Shown here one piece after another: positions 36,627 to 46,286 of a DNA stretch of 64,000 bases. Positions within the stretch are counted from its first letter, which is position 1. The number at the start of each line of letters is the position of its first letter. The notes beneath the pieces were generated by a model, which searched no databases, was not told where the DNA came from, and saw nothing but the letters and a program-made list of their open reading frames with translations. Origin of the DNA: Nibricoccus aquaticus (GTDB taxonomy: Bacteria > Verrucomicrobiota > Verrucomicrobiia > Opitutales > Opitutaceae); NCBI RefSeq assembly GCF_002310495.1, contig NZ_CP023344.1, forward strand, positions 372,001 to 436,000. The letters are read 5' to 3'. Both the position numbers and the translations under genes were made by a program.

Positions 36627-37304
36627 TCAATACTTGGGCAATTCGCCGAGCCCCAGCACGAAATCGACTTTCACGTCACCCGTCTCCGGCACGACGACAT
36701 CCAGCGTACGCGACGGCAGCCGCTCATGCCACGCGCGCAACTTATACGTCCCCGCCGGCACATCCCGGATCACAAATTTCCGCTTCGCATCCGCCTTCGC
36801 GAAATACTGATTCGGCACCACCAGCACGATGCAGTGCATCTTCGAATGAATGCTGCAAAACACGTCCACACGTCCCGTCCTGTCGAAAACCAACGCCGGT
36901 TCTTTCTCCTTCTTGTACATCCCGAGATCGAACTCCTTGGTGTCTGACATCGAAAACACGTTGTGATAAATGTCGTCCTCGTTCGGCCAGCGCACCGTCG
37001 TTCCTACAGCGACCGGTAAGACATGCGGCTCAAACGCGGCCTCCTTCTGCACCATCTTCGCCTGCGTCGTCGCCCCGCTCCGGGCCGGCATCACCTGATC
37101 GATATAGACCACGAAATCCTCCAGCGAGTCGTAGTCGATTTTCTCCACGAACTTATAGCGACGACTCTGATAATTTCCTCCACCCGCGCCCGCCGCTTCA
37201 TCCGCGCCACGCGCCAGCACGGTGCCGGTGATCGTCCCCGCGCACACGTCAGCCGCCAGCGCCGTCATCAACAGACAGCCCACCAATGCAGAATAGGATT
37301 TCAT
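36627..37304 (-). CDS. Periplasmic cupredoxin-domain protein
   Basis: 225 residues: signal peptide (about 1-22, ending CAG), a plastocyanin-like domain (about 60-165) and a C-terminal carboxypeptidase-regulatory-like beta domain (FVIRDVPAGTYKLRAWHERL). Type 1 copper ligands can be placed at His114 (DIYHNVFS), Cys150, His153 (FCSIHSKMH) and Met156. Family members include methylamine-utilisation and other periplasmic electron carriers. Sits between a porin and a hybrid histidine kinase; a copper or redox signal is plausible but not shown. Confidence 0.82.
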   Translation of the reverse strand: MKSYSALVGCLLMTALAADVCAGTITGTVLARGADEAAGAGGGNYQSRRYKFVEKIDYDSLEDFVVYIDQVMPARSGATTQAKMVQKEAAFEPHVLPVAVGTTVRWPNEDDIYHNVFSMSDTKEFDLGMYKKEKEPALVFDRTGRVDVFCSIHSKMHCIVLVVPNQYFAKADAKRKFVIRDVPAGTYKLRAWHERLPSRTLDVVVPETGDVKVDFVLGLGELPKY

Positions 37305-37340
37305 CGTGAAGTCAGGTGATCGTTCATCGCGCGCGTTCGC

Positions 37341-38687
37341 TCAAAATTTCAGGCCGATCTCCGCCGCGAACAGATCTTCGTTGTCGCGCTTGGTACCGTT
37401 CAGCAAAGAACCGTCCTCCATCATGTACTCGGCTTTGATGACCAGTGGTTCACCGAACCGATAACCGACACCAAGCCCCAGCCTCCGGAGTTCGTCCGTC
37501 AGCGCGCCGCTGAACAAATAGCGCCCGCGATCCCCATGCCCGCTCAACGGGTAACCCTTTTTCGCGTCGATCCAGCTGTACCGCGCCGCGCCGAAAAATC
37601 CGTCCACAAACGTCTGCATCAACTCGACGGAGCCATAACTCATCCGCCGCGAGTTATCCGCCGCGCGGTCATCATCCGAATACTCGCCCCGTCCCAACGC
37701 CACATTCAGATGCCCGCTTTTCCAGCGGCCAGTCGCATTGAGTTCATAAAGCTTTCCCGAAAACACCGTCGTCGTCGGCCCGCCGATGGGCACGAACACG
37801 CCATCGGCAAACCACACTTCAGAAATGCCATCGCCCGCCACACTCAGATCGCCCGTCCGCAGCGCGCTCGCACTCACATGCAACCATGCCAGCGGATCGT
37901 AGCTCACCCGCGCCGTCACCGACTTGTCCTTGTCGAAATCCCGCGCCAGCGCCCGCCCGCCATTCTGCACCGCGAGCACGTAACTCCATTTCCCTTTCTC
38001 GCCATAAAGCGCCACGCCTTCATCCACGCCCCAGACGTCCGCCAGCGAGTGCGAAATCAGCGGATTGTTGATCGCGTCACGCACCAGATACTCTTCGCCA
38101 AACGGCAGATTGATCCGCCCCACGCGCACATTCAGTTCACGCCCGAGCCCAAACGCACGCCCCGCGCGTTCAAAATCCATATACACTTCGCCGAGCGCGA
38201 TGGTGTCCTGCTCGCGCAGCGTCAGATCGATCTCCGCCAGAAAGTACGTGTCCGTCCACACCGGCGCTTCGAGAAACAACTTCGCCTCATCCACGCGAAA
38301 CTCCGCATTGGGAAATTGCCCCTGCGATCCGCTGTCGAAAAACGCCAGCCCCGCCACGCCGCTCAAAATCACTTTCTGCCCGCCACCTTCCGACCGCACC
38401 GCGCTCGCCGCCGGTGAGCCCGCGTTTTCCGCCACCTGTTCTTTGATTTCCAACAGCTGCGTTTCCCGCCGCGCGCTCACGCCATCCGCTGCATCCATGC
38501 GCGTCCGCAACTCGTCGATGGTCTTCTGCTGGGTCTTCAATTGCTCCATCAACTGCCGGTTCTGCTCAGCCAGTTCACGCAGCTGATCCTCCACCGAAAC
38601 CGCCGCCTCTCCACTCGTAGCCGCAGCCAGAAGGCAGGCGGCACTGACAAGGCGCGTAAATGAACGATGAAGAACCAATCGAGGCAT
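37341..38687 (-). CDS. Outer-membrane porin with N-terminal coiled coil (OprP/OprO-like)
   Basis: 448 residues: signal peptide (about 1-28), a coiled coil (about 34-85, DQLRELAEQNRQLMEQLKTQ), a short linker, then a phosphate-selective porin-like barrel of alternating strands ending in Phe (EIGLKF), as outer-membrane proteins do. The substrate is unknown. First gene of the run with the cupredoxin and the histidine kinase. Its 5' neighbour is a separate S26-like gene 161 bp away. Confidence 0.8.
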   Translation of the reverse strand: MPRLVLHRSFTRLVSAACLLAAATSGEAAVSVEDQLRELAEQNRQLMEQLKTQQKTIDELRTRMDAADGVSARRETQLLEIKEQVAENAGSPAASAVRSEGGGQKVILSGVAGLAFFDSGSQGQFPNAEFRVDEAKLFLEAPVWTDTYFLAEIDLTLREQDTIALGEVYMDFERAGRAFGLGRELNVRVGRINLPFGEEYLVRDAINNPLISHSLADVWGVDEGVALYGEKGKWSYVLAVQNGGRALARDFDKDKSVTARVSYDPLAWLHVSASALRTGDLSVAGDGISEVWFADGVFVPIGGPTTTVFSGKLYELNATGRWKSGHLNVALGRGEYSDDDRAADNSRRMSYGSVELMQTFVDGFFGAARYSWIDAKKGYPLSGHGDRGRYLFSGALTDELRRLGLGVGYRFGEPLVIKAEYMMEDGSLLNGTKRDNEDLFAAEIGLKF

Positions 38688-38848
38688 CCGTCAGCTGCGG
38701 CACAGTCGCCTCCGGTCTTTAGTCTCAAAAAGACAATCGACGCTCTGCAGATTGCAGCAACCGGTCAGCTAGTTAGCTAATTTCCAGCGCCCACCTTCGC
38801 CCGTCGTTGAGTCCGCCGAGCGACGCGCTTCAGCACCGTCTCGCCAAC

Positions 38849-39361
38849 TCACTTGGCCGGAGCCGCGAGGACAGTCGTCGTATTGCTGACCAGCGAAGCG
38901 ATCGCGCCCGCGTTCTCGGTCAGGCCATTCGAGTGAAGCGTGATATAAACCACACCGAGCAGATTGTCGGCATTCACCAGCGTCGTGTCCGCCTTCGAGT
39001 TGTTGTAACCCTGAGCGACCCAGCCATCGGCCTTCGCTTCGATCAAACGGTGAGCCACCATTTCGCCAAAACGATTTTTATAGGCCACCACCATACCGGC
39101 CTTCAAAGCCGCAGCATCGATCTTCTTCACGAGAAGAACCGAGCCTTCGCCGAAAAAGGGGAGCATCGAGCGGCCTTCTACTTTCAACACGCTCAGATCG
39201 GCGCGCTTGGCCGCGATGCGGTAAGCATCAGCGATCGTCGTGTCGAAAGACTCACCCGTCAGTGGACGCTCCGCAATCGCCGCACCCGCCACCGTCGCCA
39301 CCGCAGAAAAAAGCACTGCGGCAAGCAGGCTGCGGACTGTGGAGGCGAACGTCATGCCCAC
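38849..39361 (-). CDS. S26-family signal peptidase-like protein, SipW/ER-type His catalytic pattern
   Basis: 170 residues with an N-terminal hydrophobic segment (about 8-28). The S26 blocks are in order: VEGRSMLPFF with Ser65, KKIDAAALKAGMVVAYKN, MVAHRLIEA with His104 where bacterial enzymes have Lys, and GYNNSKAD. Ser plus His is the SipW/archaeal/eukaryotic ER signal peptidase type, otherwise mostly found in spore formers and archaea. No substrate genes (for example TasA-like) are next to it. It could process a small set of secreted proteins, or serve as a relic. Two in-frame ATGs, 39361 and 39355. Confidence 0.6.
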   Translation of the reverse strand: MGMTFASTVRSLLAAVLFSAVATVAGAAIAERPLTGESFDTTIADAYRIAAKRADLSVLKVEGRSMLPFFGEGSVLLVKKIDAAALKAGMVVAYKNRFGEMVAHRLIEAKADGWVAQGYNNSKADTTLVNADNLLGVVYITLHSNGLTENAGAIASLVSNTTTVLAAPAK

Positions 39362-39546
39362 ACTCTACCGATCCCTCCAAAAATTCTCTATTGAGTGTGT
39401 TCCTCAATCACCCGGCCACTTTAGCCCAAACAGCATCCGAACTTATCCCGGCCCAACTAGGTAATCTTCCTCAATGCATGGGGATTTTCCGCAACCGGCG
39501 ATGAACGCTTCATTCCATCGTCGGGCAGAACGCACCAACTATCGGC

Positions 39547-40503
39547 TCAAACCGTGACCTCTTGACGGGCTTTTTCCGCCAGCGCCGTGCTCAGGTAACG
39601 CTCACCGAAACTGCACCCGACCGTCACGATCGTCTTCCCCGCGAACTCCGGCCGCTTCGCCACCTGCAACGCCGCCCACACATTCGCCCCCGTCGAGATG
39701 CCGCCCAAAATTCCGTCCAGCGTCGCCAGCTGCCGCGCCGTCTCGAACGCATCGTCATCCGTCACCGCGATGATCTCGTCGATGATCGCCGTATTGCAGT
39801 TCTTCGGGATAAACCCCGCGCCGATGCCCTGGATCTTGTGGCGACCCGGTTTGCCGCCCGCGAGCACCGGACTTGCCGCCGGTTCCACCGCAAACGTCTT
39901 CATCGCCGTACGCGCTTTGATCACTTCAGAAACGCCCGTGATCGTTCCACCCGTGCCGACACCCGCGACAAACGCGTCGATCTTCCCGCCCGTCGCCGCC
40001 CAGATTTCCTCCGCCGTCGTCCGGCGATGCACTTCCGGATTCGCCGGATTTTCAAACTGCTGCGGCATGAATCCGCGGCTCCCATGCTGCGCCAGCAATT
40101 CCCCCGCACGGCGAATCGCTCCCGGCATTCCTTCCGCGCCCGGCGTCAGCACGATCTCCGCTCCGAGCATGCGCAACAACACGCGCCGCTCGATCGACAT
40201 CGTTTCCGGCATCGTCAAAATCAACTTGTATCCCCGCGCCGAGCACACGAACGCCAGCGCGATCCCCGTGTTACCCGACGTCGGCTCGATCACGACCGAG
40301 TCCGCCCGCAGCTTCCCCTCCTTCTCCGCTGCCTCGATCATCGCTAGTCCGATGCGATCCTTCACACTCGCTAGCGGATTAAAAAACTCCGCTTTCAAAT
40401 AAACATCGCCTACCACCCCCGCCGCCGCCGCGATCCGGTTCAACTTGATGAGCGGCGTGTTTCCAATCGTGGCAGTGATGTTCGGATAAGCCTGGGATGA
40501 CAT
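39547..40503 (-). CDS. cysK: Cysteine synthase A (O-acetylserine sulfhydrylase)
   Basis: Makes cysteine from O-acetylserine and sulfide using PLP. 318 residues from ATG 40503 ([20 protein letters not shown]). PLP Lys in [11 protein letters not shown], substrate loop TSGNTGIAL, and the phosphate cradle [10 protein letters not shown]. Normal length. The frame is open upstream, but that sequence belongs to the 5' gap and to the 3' end of the next gene. It lies downstream of the FAD oxidoreductase on the same strand. Confidence 0.95.
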   Translation of the reverse strand: MSSQAYPNITATIGNTPLIKLNRIAAAAGVVGDVYLKAEFFNPLASVKDRIGLAMIEAAEKEGKLRADSVVIEPTSGNTGIALAFVCSARGYKLILTMPETMSIERRVLLRMLGAEIVLTPGAEGMPGAIRRAGELLAQHGSRGFMPQQFENPANPEVHRRTTAEEIWAATGGKIDAFVAGVGTGGTITGVSEVIKARTAMKTFAVEPAASPVLAGGKPGRHKIQGIGAGFIPKNCNTAIIDEIIAVTDDDAFETARQLATLDGILGGISTGANVWAALQVAKRPEFAGKTIVTVGCSFGERYLSTALAEKARQEVTV

Positions 40504-40552
40504 AGTGCGCATAATCACGCGCCCCACCGCCCGCTCAGTCAAGGCCGTCGCC

Positions 40553-41521
40553 TCAATCCGCCGACTCCTCATGCTCCAGCGTGTCCGCGATCCGCGCCGC
40601 CAGCGCCAGCCCCGACAACGCTGCACCTTCCACCCTCGGCCCCCCAAACGCGTCGCCCGCCAGCCCCAGCGAAATCTCCGGCAGCCACACGCACCGCTCC
40701 GCCCACGTCGTCACCGGCTCGCTGTAACGCCAGCGATGCAACGCGACCGACACCACCCCCGCGCTCCCCAGCCACTCCCGCGCCGCTGGCACGAGCAGCT
40801 CCGCCACTTCGCTCTCCGTTTTCCCATAATGCTCCGCCGAAAACGCCGGCGTCGCCAGCAACGTCACCGCCCCCTGCCCTTCCGGCGAAATCCCTTTCTT
40901 CGCGTTATCTGCCACCCACCGTAGCGGCCCTTGTTTGATCGCCACGCCCTCGACGGGCACCGCGCTCGCTCCGTCCAGTACCACGAGCAACGCCAGACAC
41001 GGATGATAGCTCACCCGCCCCAGCTCCGCCGCCAGCGTCTCCTTGAGCGCCACGCCGCCCGCAACAAGCAACGCCAGTGTCTGCGGTACCGGCGCCGTCG
41101 ATACGAGCCGCTCCACCCGCATCAATCCATGTCCCTCGATCATCAGCTCCCAACCGTCCGCCACCCGCATCGCCGCCGTGACCTTGTGCTCCCGTTTGAT
41201 GTCCAGCCCGTCACTCAACCGCTTCGCCACCGCCGTCATTCCCGGCCGCCCCGTCCAGCGTTCATTAACCTCGCCCGGCCATTTCGCCGCCACGCCCGAC
41301 CGCTCCCAGTCCGCCAGCCAGCTCTCCATCGCCGCATCTCTCACCGTGAAAAATTGCGCCCCTTGATCGAACACCGCCGTCCCCACCCGCTTCGTCGCCA
41401 TCCGTCCGCCGACCCCGCGACTCTTCTCCAAAACCACCACGCTCGCCCCACGCTCACGCAGCGCCCGCGCCGCCATCAGTCCCGCCATGCCTGCACCGAT
41501 GATCGCGATAGTTTTGTTCAT
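40553..41521 (-). CDS. FAD-dependent amine oxidase-like oxidoreductase (renalase type)
   Basis: 322 residues from ATG 41521 ([21 protein letters not shown]). Dinucleotide-binding GAGMAGL, second FAD motif [14 protein letters not shown], and a C-terminal FAD segment [14 protein letters not shown]. Resembles the renalase-like NAD(P)/FAD proteins that frequently accompany TIGR01777 epimerases and photolyases. Start lies 13 bp after the epimerase stop on the minus strand, so it is probably translated from the same message. Substrate unknown. Confidence 0.85.
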   Translation of the reverse strand: MNKTIAIIGAGMAGLMAARALRERGASVVVLEKSRGVGGRMATKRVGTAVFDQGAQFFTVRDAAMESWLADWERSGVAAKWPGEVNERWTGRPGMTAVAKRLSDGLDIKREHKVTAAMRVADGWELMIEGHGLMRVERLVSTAPVPQTLALLVAGGVALKETLAAELGRVSYHPCLALLVVLDGASAVPVEGVAIKQGPLRWVADNAKKGISPEGQGAVTLLATPAFSAEHYGKTESEVAELLVPAAREWLGSAGVVSVALHRWRYSEPVTTWAERCVWLPEISLGLAGDAFGGPRVEGAALSGLALAARIADTLEHEESAD

Positions 41522-41534
41522 GTCGCCCGCACCA

Positions 41535-42908
41535 TCACCGCCCGAGCACATGACGCAACGCGTCTTCCAATTTCCCGTGTCGAAATTCGTACCGCGCCTC
41601 ATCCAGCCGCGCCGGTTCCACCCGCACACCGCTGAGCAGCGCCTCCTCCGCCATCTGCCCCAGCGCCGCCTTCAACGTCCACGCGGGCACACTCAACCAC
41701 GCCCGTTTCCCCAACACCCGCGCAAGGGTCTCCGCAAACTCCGCATTCGTCACCGCTCCCGGCGCCACCGCATTCACCGGCCCACCGCACCGCTGATCGA
41801 TCACCGCGTGATAAATCGCCCCGACGAAATCCTCCACGCCGATCCAGCTCATCCACTGCCGCCCGCTCCCCATCTTTCCACCGAGCCCCGCGCGAAACGC
41901 CGGTAACATCTTAGCCAGCGCCCCGCCCGCCGGCGTCAGCACCACGCCCGCGCGCAATGCCACCGCCCGCAGCCCCAGCGCTTCCGCCGCCCCCGTTTCC
42001 TTTTCCCACGCCTTGCACACGTCCGCCAAAAATCCCGTCCCGCGCATCGACTCTTCGTTCACACGCTCCTCGCCGCGATTCCCATAAATCCCCGTCGCCG
42101 ATGCGCTCACCAAGACAAACGGCCGGTGCTTCATCTTCTCGATCGTGCTGACGAGGGTCCGCGTCGCAGCCACCCGACTGCTCAAAATCGCCTCACGCCT
42201 CGCCGCCGTCCAACGCCCGCCCGCCACGTTCTCCCCGGCCAGATTGATAACGACATCCACCCCCCGCAGCTTCGCCGCATCGAGTTCACCCTTCGCCGGA
42301 TTCCAAAAAATCTCCCCCGCGCCCGCCGCCTCGCGCCGCACCAATCGCACCACCGTGTGCCCTTGCGATTTCAAAAACGGCACCAACGCCCCGCCCACTA
42401 GCCCCGACGCTCCTGCCACGAGAAACGTCATCGGCCGCACAGCACCGTATCGAAACGCCAACTCCACATCCGCCCGCGTCACCTCATGCCGGTACGTGAA
42501 CAACCGCTCCAGCTTCCGCCGCACCCAGCCGCCCGCCACCGCATTTCCGATCACGCCGCCCGGCAGCTCATAAATAATCTCATCCGTCAGCACGCACTCC
42601 GCCGATCCTTCCGCCTCGATCCGGTGCGTATGCTCCCACCGCTTGAACGGCCCGCTGATCTGCACATCGCGAAATTGTTTATCCTCGATCACGTCGCAGT
42701 GCTCCACATCCCACGCCGGCCAGAACGGCCCCACTTTCGACTTCACCACCACCCGCGCACCATTCGCCACGCCCACGTGCTTCACGACTTCGGCCCGCTC
42801 CCACGGCGGCATCAACCGCTCCAGCGCCCCCGGCCGCAGATGCCACGCGAACACTTCGCTCGCAGGCCGGCTGATACGGATGGATCGGGAAAACGTCTGA
42901 AGACTCAT
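41535..42908 (-). CDS. SRPBCC ligand-binding domain fused to TIGR01777-family epimerase
   Basis: 457 residues from ATG 42908 (MSLQTFSRSIRI). N-terminal SRPBCC domain (about 1-150) of the kind found in polyketide cyclases. C-terminal extended SDR-like domain (about 155-455) with the Rossmann motif GASGLVGGALV and the conserved VLVSASATGIYGNRGEE region. The family (old name YfcH/SulA) has no proven reaction. The two-domain form is common in light-responsive clusters. Between the photolyases and the FAD oxidoreductase on the minus strand. Confidence 0.85.
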   Translation of the reverse strand: MSLQTFSRSIRISRPASEVFAWHLRPGALERLMPPWERAEVVKHVGVANGARVVVKSKVGPFWPAWDVEHCDVIEDKQFRDVQISGPFKRWEHTHRIEAEGSAECVLTDEIIYELPGGVIGNAVAGGWVRRKLERLFTYRHEVTRADVELAFRYGAVRPMTFLVAGASGLVGGALVPFLKSQGHTVVRLVRREAAGAGEIFWNPAKGELDAAKLRGVDVVINLAGENVAGGRWTAARREAILSSRVAATRTLVSTIEKMKHRPFVLVSASATGIYGNRGEERVNEESMRGTGFLADVCKAWEKETGAAEALGLRAVALRAGVVLTPAGGALAKMLPAFRAGLGGKMGSGRQWMSWIGVEDFVGAIYHAVIDQRCGGPVNAVAPGAVTNAEFAETLARVLGKRAWLSVPAWTLKAALGQMAEEALLSGVRVEPARLDEARYEFRHGKLEDALRHVLGR

Positions 42909-43008
42909 GTCTGGAGCGCACCGCCATACGTACCGCCCACCGCACCCGCAATCCTCAATCCCACGCAGCCGCCCGCACTCATCATCCTCATCGTCGCCCA
43001 CTCCGCGT

Positions 43009-44649
43009 TCACAGCCCCGGCAACTCCGCCTGCCCGTTCCCCTTCGCCCGCGCCTCTGCTCCCGCGCCCGGCGGCACGCCGCCGTTTTTGCGGATCGTCT
43101 CCGCCCGCGCCTGGATCGCCTCCCGTGCCTTCGCATCGAGCCGCGCCAGATTTTTCACCTGCAAACCCATCCGCGGATTCGCCGCCAGCCGCCGCTCATG
43201 CCGCAGCAAAAAATCCCAGTACAACGTCGTGAATGGACACGCCCGCTCCCCCGTCGATTGCGCCGGATCGAAGCGGCACCCCGCGCACGCGTTGCTCATG
43301 CGTTTGATATAGTTGCCCGTCGCCACATACGGTTTCGACGCCATCACCCCGCCGTCCGCGTACTGCGACATCCCCAGCGTGTTCGGCAGCTCCACCCACT
43401 CCACCGCATCCACGTACACCGCCAGATACCACGCATGGATTTCCTGCGGCTTCACCCCGAGCATCAGCGAATAAAGCCCCGTCACCATCAGCCGCTGGAT
43501 GTGGTGCGCGTATCCGAGATCCAACGTCTGCCGGATCGCATCCCTTAAACATGCCATCGGCACTTCCCCCGTCCAATAAAACCCCGGCAGCGCCTCCTCC
43601 GCCTTCAGCGCGTTTCGCTCCACATACTCCGGCATGTGCAGCCAATAAACGCCCCGCACATACTCGCGCCACCCGAGGATCTGCCGGATAAATCCCTCGA
43701 CCGACGCCAGCGACGCCTTCCCTCCGCGATACGCCGCCTCCGCCGCCGCGATCACTTCACGCGGATCGAGCAGTTTCAGATTCATCGCCGCCGACAGCCG
43801 CGAATGAAACAGCCACGGCTCCCCCAACCAGATCGCATCCTGAAACTCCCCGAATCTCTCCAGCCGGTACTTCACAAAATCCTCCAGCGCCTCCCGCGCC
43901 TGCACCCGCGTCACCGGCCAGTCAAACGCCTCCAGACGCCCCGGATGCTTCGCGAAAATCCTCTCCACATCCGCGATTGCTCTGCGCGTCACCGCATCCG
44001 GCGGAAACCGTTTCGGCGCCCTCAACCCCTCCGGTCCGCTCTTCGCGAAACTCCCGCGATTCTCCGGATCGTAGTTCCACTGCCCGCCCTCCGGCTCTCC
44101 GTTCGCATCCAGCAGCACGCGGTGTTTCCGCCGCATTTCCCGATAAAAAAACTCCATCCGCAGCTGCTTCCGCCCCGCCGCGTGCGTCCGAAACTCCTCC
44201 AGCGAACACAGAAAATGTCGGTCCGCCCGCTCCTCCCACATCACACCGAGCTCGGCCGCCACCGCTTCCAGCGCCGCCCGCACCCGCCAGTCGCCCGGCT
44301 GCGTCACGATCATCCGCTCCGGCTTCAACCGCCTCACCGCCCGCGCCAGCTCCCCCGCCAGACTTCCCGAGTTTTCCTTGTCGCCGATTTCCGAGTACTC
44401 CACCCGCCAGCCCCGCCCGCGCAGTTCGTCGCGAAAATGCCGCATCGCCGCCAGGAACAACGCCGTCCTCGGCTGCGTGCTCCACACATGCGTCGACTCC
44501 TCCGCCACCTCCGCCATCCACACCGCATCCGTCGTCGCATCAAACCCCTCCAGCGCCGCCCCGCCCGCATCCAGCTGATCCCCCAGCACCACCACCAAAT
44601 TCCTCACCCCACCATTCAGCCGCTTCTTCTTTTCCGCATCAGTGTTCAT
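43009..44649 (-). CDS. FeS-bearing (6-4)-type photolyase (cryptochrome/photolyase-related)
   Basis: Up to 546 residues. Alpha/beta antenna-binding domain at the N-terminus (NLVVVLGDQLDAGG), helical FAD domain at the C-terminus. Four cysteines, 367, 455, 458 and 471, have the same spacing (88, 3, 13) that I recall for the [4Fe-4S] ligands of Agrobacterium PhrB, an FeS (6-4) photolyase. So light-driven repair of (6-4) photoproducts is the likely role. The annotated ATG lies inside a short-repeat element (44636-44680); the GTG 14 codons later (VRNLVVVLGDQ) may be the real start. Next to a CPD photolyase upstream and the epimerase fusion downstream. Confidence 0.87.
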   Translation of the reverse strand: MNTDAEKKKRLNGGVRNLVVVLGDQLDAGGAALEGFDATTDAVWMAEVAEESTHVWSTQPRTALFLAAMRHFRDELRGRGWRVEYSEIGDKENSGSLAGELARAVRRLKPERMIVTQPGDWRVRAALEAVAAELGVMWEERADRHFLCSLEEFRTHAAGRKQLRMEFFYREMRRKHRVLLDANGEPEGGQWNYDPENRGSFAKSGPEGLRAPKRFPPDAVTRRAIADVERIFAKHPGRLEAFDWPVTRVQAREALEDFVKYRLERFGEFQDAIWLGEPWLFHSRLSAAMNLKLLDPREVIAAAEAAYRGGKASLASVEGFIRQILGWREYVRGVYWLHMPEYVERNALKAEEALPGFYWTGEVPMACLRDAIRQTLDLGYAHHIQRLMVTGLYSLMLGVKPQEIHAWYLAVYVDAVEWVELPNTLGMSQYADGGVMASKPYVATGNYIKRMSNACAGCRFDPAQSTGERACPFTTLYWDFLLRHERRLAANPRMGLQVKNLARLDAKAREAIQARAETIRKNGGVPPGAGAEARAKGNGQAELPGL

Positions 44650-44680
44650 CAGTGCCCATCAGTGGTTAAAAATTCCGTCC
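44636..44680 (-). repeat. Modular short repeat, unit CACTGATGGG / CACTGATGAA
   Basis: Plus strand CATCAGTGTTCATCAGTGCC then CATCAGTGGTTAAAAATTCC. Relative of the 9585 element. Supplies the apparent ATG and first four codons of the FeS photolyase gene. Confidence 0.85.
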
Positions 44681-44701
44681 TCTCTCAATCTCCCCGCACA
44701 C

Positions 44702-46186
44702 TCACGCCGGCCGCTCCGCCTTCAGCGCCTTGAACGCCTCCAGCGCCGCATCCCGCGCCGTCTTATGATCCACCACCGGCGCAGGATAATTCTCCCCCAA
44801 CCGCACGCCCGCTTTTAACCGCACCTCCTCCGGCGCTTCCCACGGCGCATGCAAAAACGCATCCGGCATCTTCGCCAGCTCCGGCACCCACTGCCGCACA
44901 TACTCGCCGCCGCCATCGAACTTCACGCCCTGCAACACCGGCGCGAACACGCGAAAATACGGCGCCGCATCCGCTCCGCACCCCGCGCTCCACTGCCAGC
45001 CCAGCGTGTTACTCGCCAGATCCGCATCGACGAGCGTGTCCCAAAACCACTCCGCCCCGTGCGTCCACGACAGCCGCAGATGCTTCACCAAAAACGACGC
45101 CACCACCATCCGCACGCGGTTGTGCATCCACCCCGTCGCCCACAGCTGCCGCATCCCCGCATCCACGATCGGATAACCCGTCAGCCCGCGCTTCCACGCC
45201 TTCAACTTCTTCCCGCCCGGATCGCTCGCCCACGGAAACTCCGCGAACTCTTCCCGCAACGGCTGCACCGGCGTCTTGGGAAAATGATACAACAGATGAT
45301 GCGCAAACTCCCGCCAGCCCACCTCCTTCAAAAACGTCTGCACGCCCGCATTCGCCGGGAAAACGCCTGACTCCTTCCCCTGCGCCCGCGCCGCCGCCCA
45401 GATCTGCCGCGGCCCGATCTCCCCGAAATGCAGATGCGGCGACAACCGCGACACCCCGTCCACCCCCGGCAGATCGCGCTGCTCGCCATAATCCGCCGCC
45501 AGCTTCTTCAAAAAATATCCCAGCCGCTTTTTCGCGCCCGCCTCACCCGGCGTCCACGCCGCATAAAATCCCGCGTCCCACGGAATCGTCGGTAACAACG
45601 CCAGCGCCTCGATCTCCACCGACTCCGGCCACCGCTCCGGCGCCGGAAACGTCTTCGCCTTCACCACCACCTCTTCCGCCGTCTCCAGACTCAGGCAATG
45701 CCGCCAGTACGGCGTGAACACCTGAAACGGCCCGCCCGCCTTGTTCACGATCGTGTGCGGCTCATTCAACAGCGCGCTGTTAAAGCTCTTCACCTCCAGC
45801 CCGTGCTCCGCCAGCGACGCCTTCACGACCTTATCCCGCGCGATCACCGCCGGTTCATAGCGACGATTCCAATACACCGCCCCCGCGCCCGTCTCTTTCA
45901 CGAGCTTCCGCAAAACCTCCAGCGACTTCCCCTGCGCCACCACCAGCCGCGACCCACGCTCCTTCAGCGACGCATCCAGCGCCTTCAACGACTGATGCAA
46001 CCACCACCTCGACGCCCCGCCCATCGGCCATCGCCCTTCGCCCTCCTCATCCAGAATATAAACCGGCACCACCGCGCCGCCGCGCTCCAGTGCAGCCTGC
46101 AACGCCGCATTATCCTGCAACCTTAAATCCTGCCGGAACCAGATGATCGTTGAGGAAACTTTCACGGCTGCGAAAGAGCCGCGCAC
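44702..46186 (-). CDS. phrB: Deoxyribodipyrimidine photolyase (CPD class I)
   Basis: Light-driven repair of cyclobutane pyrimidine dimers. 494 residues: N-terminal antenna domain (IIWFRQDLRLQDNAAL), C-terminal FAD domain with GEIGPRQIWAA, the catalytic-site helices, and the family block YPIVDAGMRQLWATGWMHNR followed by NTLGWQWSAGCGADAAPYFR. Start is GTG at 46186 or the better-looking GTG at 46165 (MKVSSTIIWF). Divergent from the exonuclease-ligase gene, with about 100 bp between starts. First gene of the minus-strand photorepair run. Confidence 0.95.
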   Translation of the reverse strand: MRGSFAAVKVSSTIIWFRQDLRLQDNAALQAALERGGAVVPVYILDEEGEGRWPMGGASRWWLHQSLKALDASLKERGSRLVVAQGKSLEVLRKLVKETGAGAVYWNRRYEPAVIARDKVVKASLAEHGLEVKSFNSALLNEPHTIVNKAGGPFQVFTPYWRHCLSLETAEEVVVKAKTFPAPERWPESVEIEALALLPTIPWDAGFYAAWTPGEAGAKKRLGYFLKKLAADYGEQRDLPGVDGVSRLSPHLHFGEIGPRQIWAAARAQGKESGVFPANAGVQTFLKEVGWREFAHHLLYHFPKTPVQPLREEFAEFPWASDPGGKKLKAWKRGLTGYPIVDAGMRQLWATGWMHNRVRMVVASFLVKHLRLSWTHGAEWFWDTLVDADLASNTLGWQWSAGCGADAAPYFRVFAPVLQGVKFDGGGEYVRQWVPELAKMPDAFLHAPWEAPEEVRLKAGVRLGENYPAPVVDHKTARDAALEAFKALKAERPA

Positions 46187-46286
46187 CTCACGCGAAGCAA
46201 GTCCTCAAAGCCCGTTTTCAACTTTCTCTTTCCCGCCCACTTGCGCCGTACGATTCCCCGCATCCACTGCCTGCCTTCACCCGTAC

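Noticed and set aside
40504-40647. N-terminal extension of cysK
   Set aside because: The open frame runs into the neighbouring gene's 3' end and is Arg/Gly/Trp-rich; CysK starts at MSSQAYPN.
42909-43136. N-terminal extension of the SRPBCC-epimerase
   Set aside because: Arg/Gly/Cys-rich stretch overlapping the photolyase 3' end; no homology-like character.
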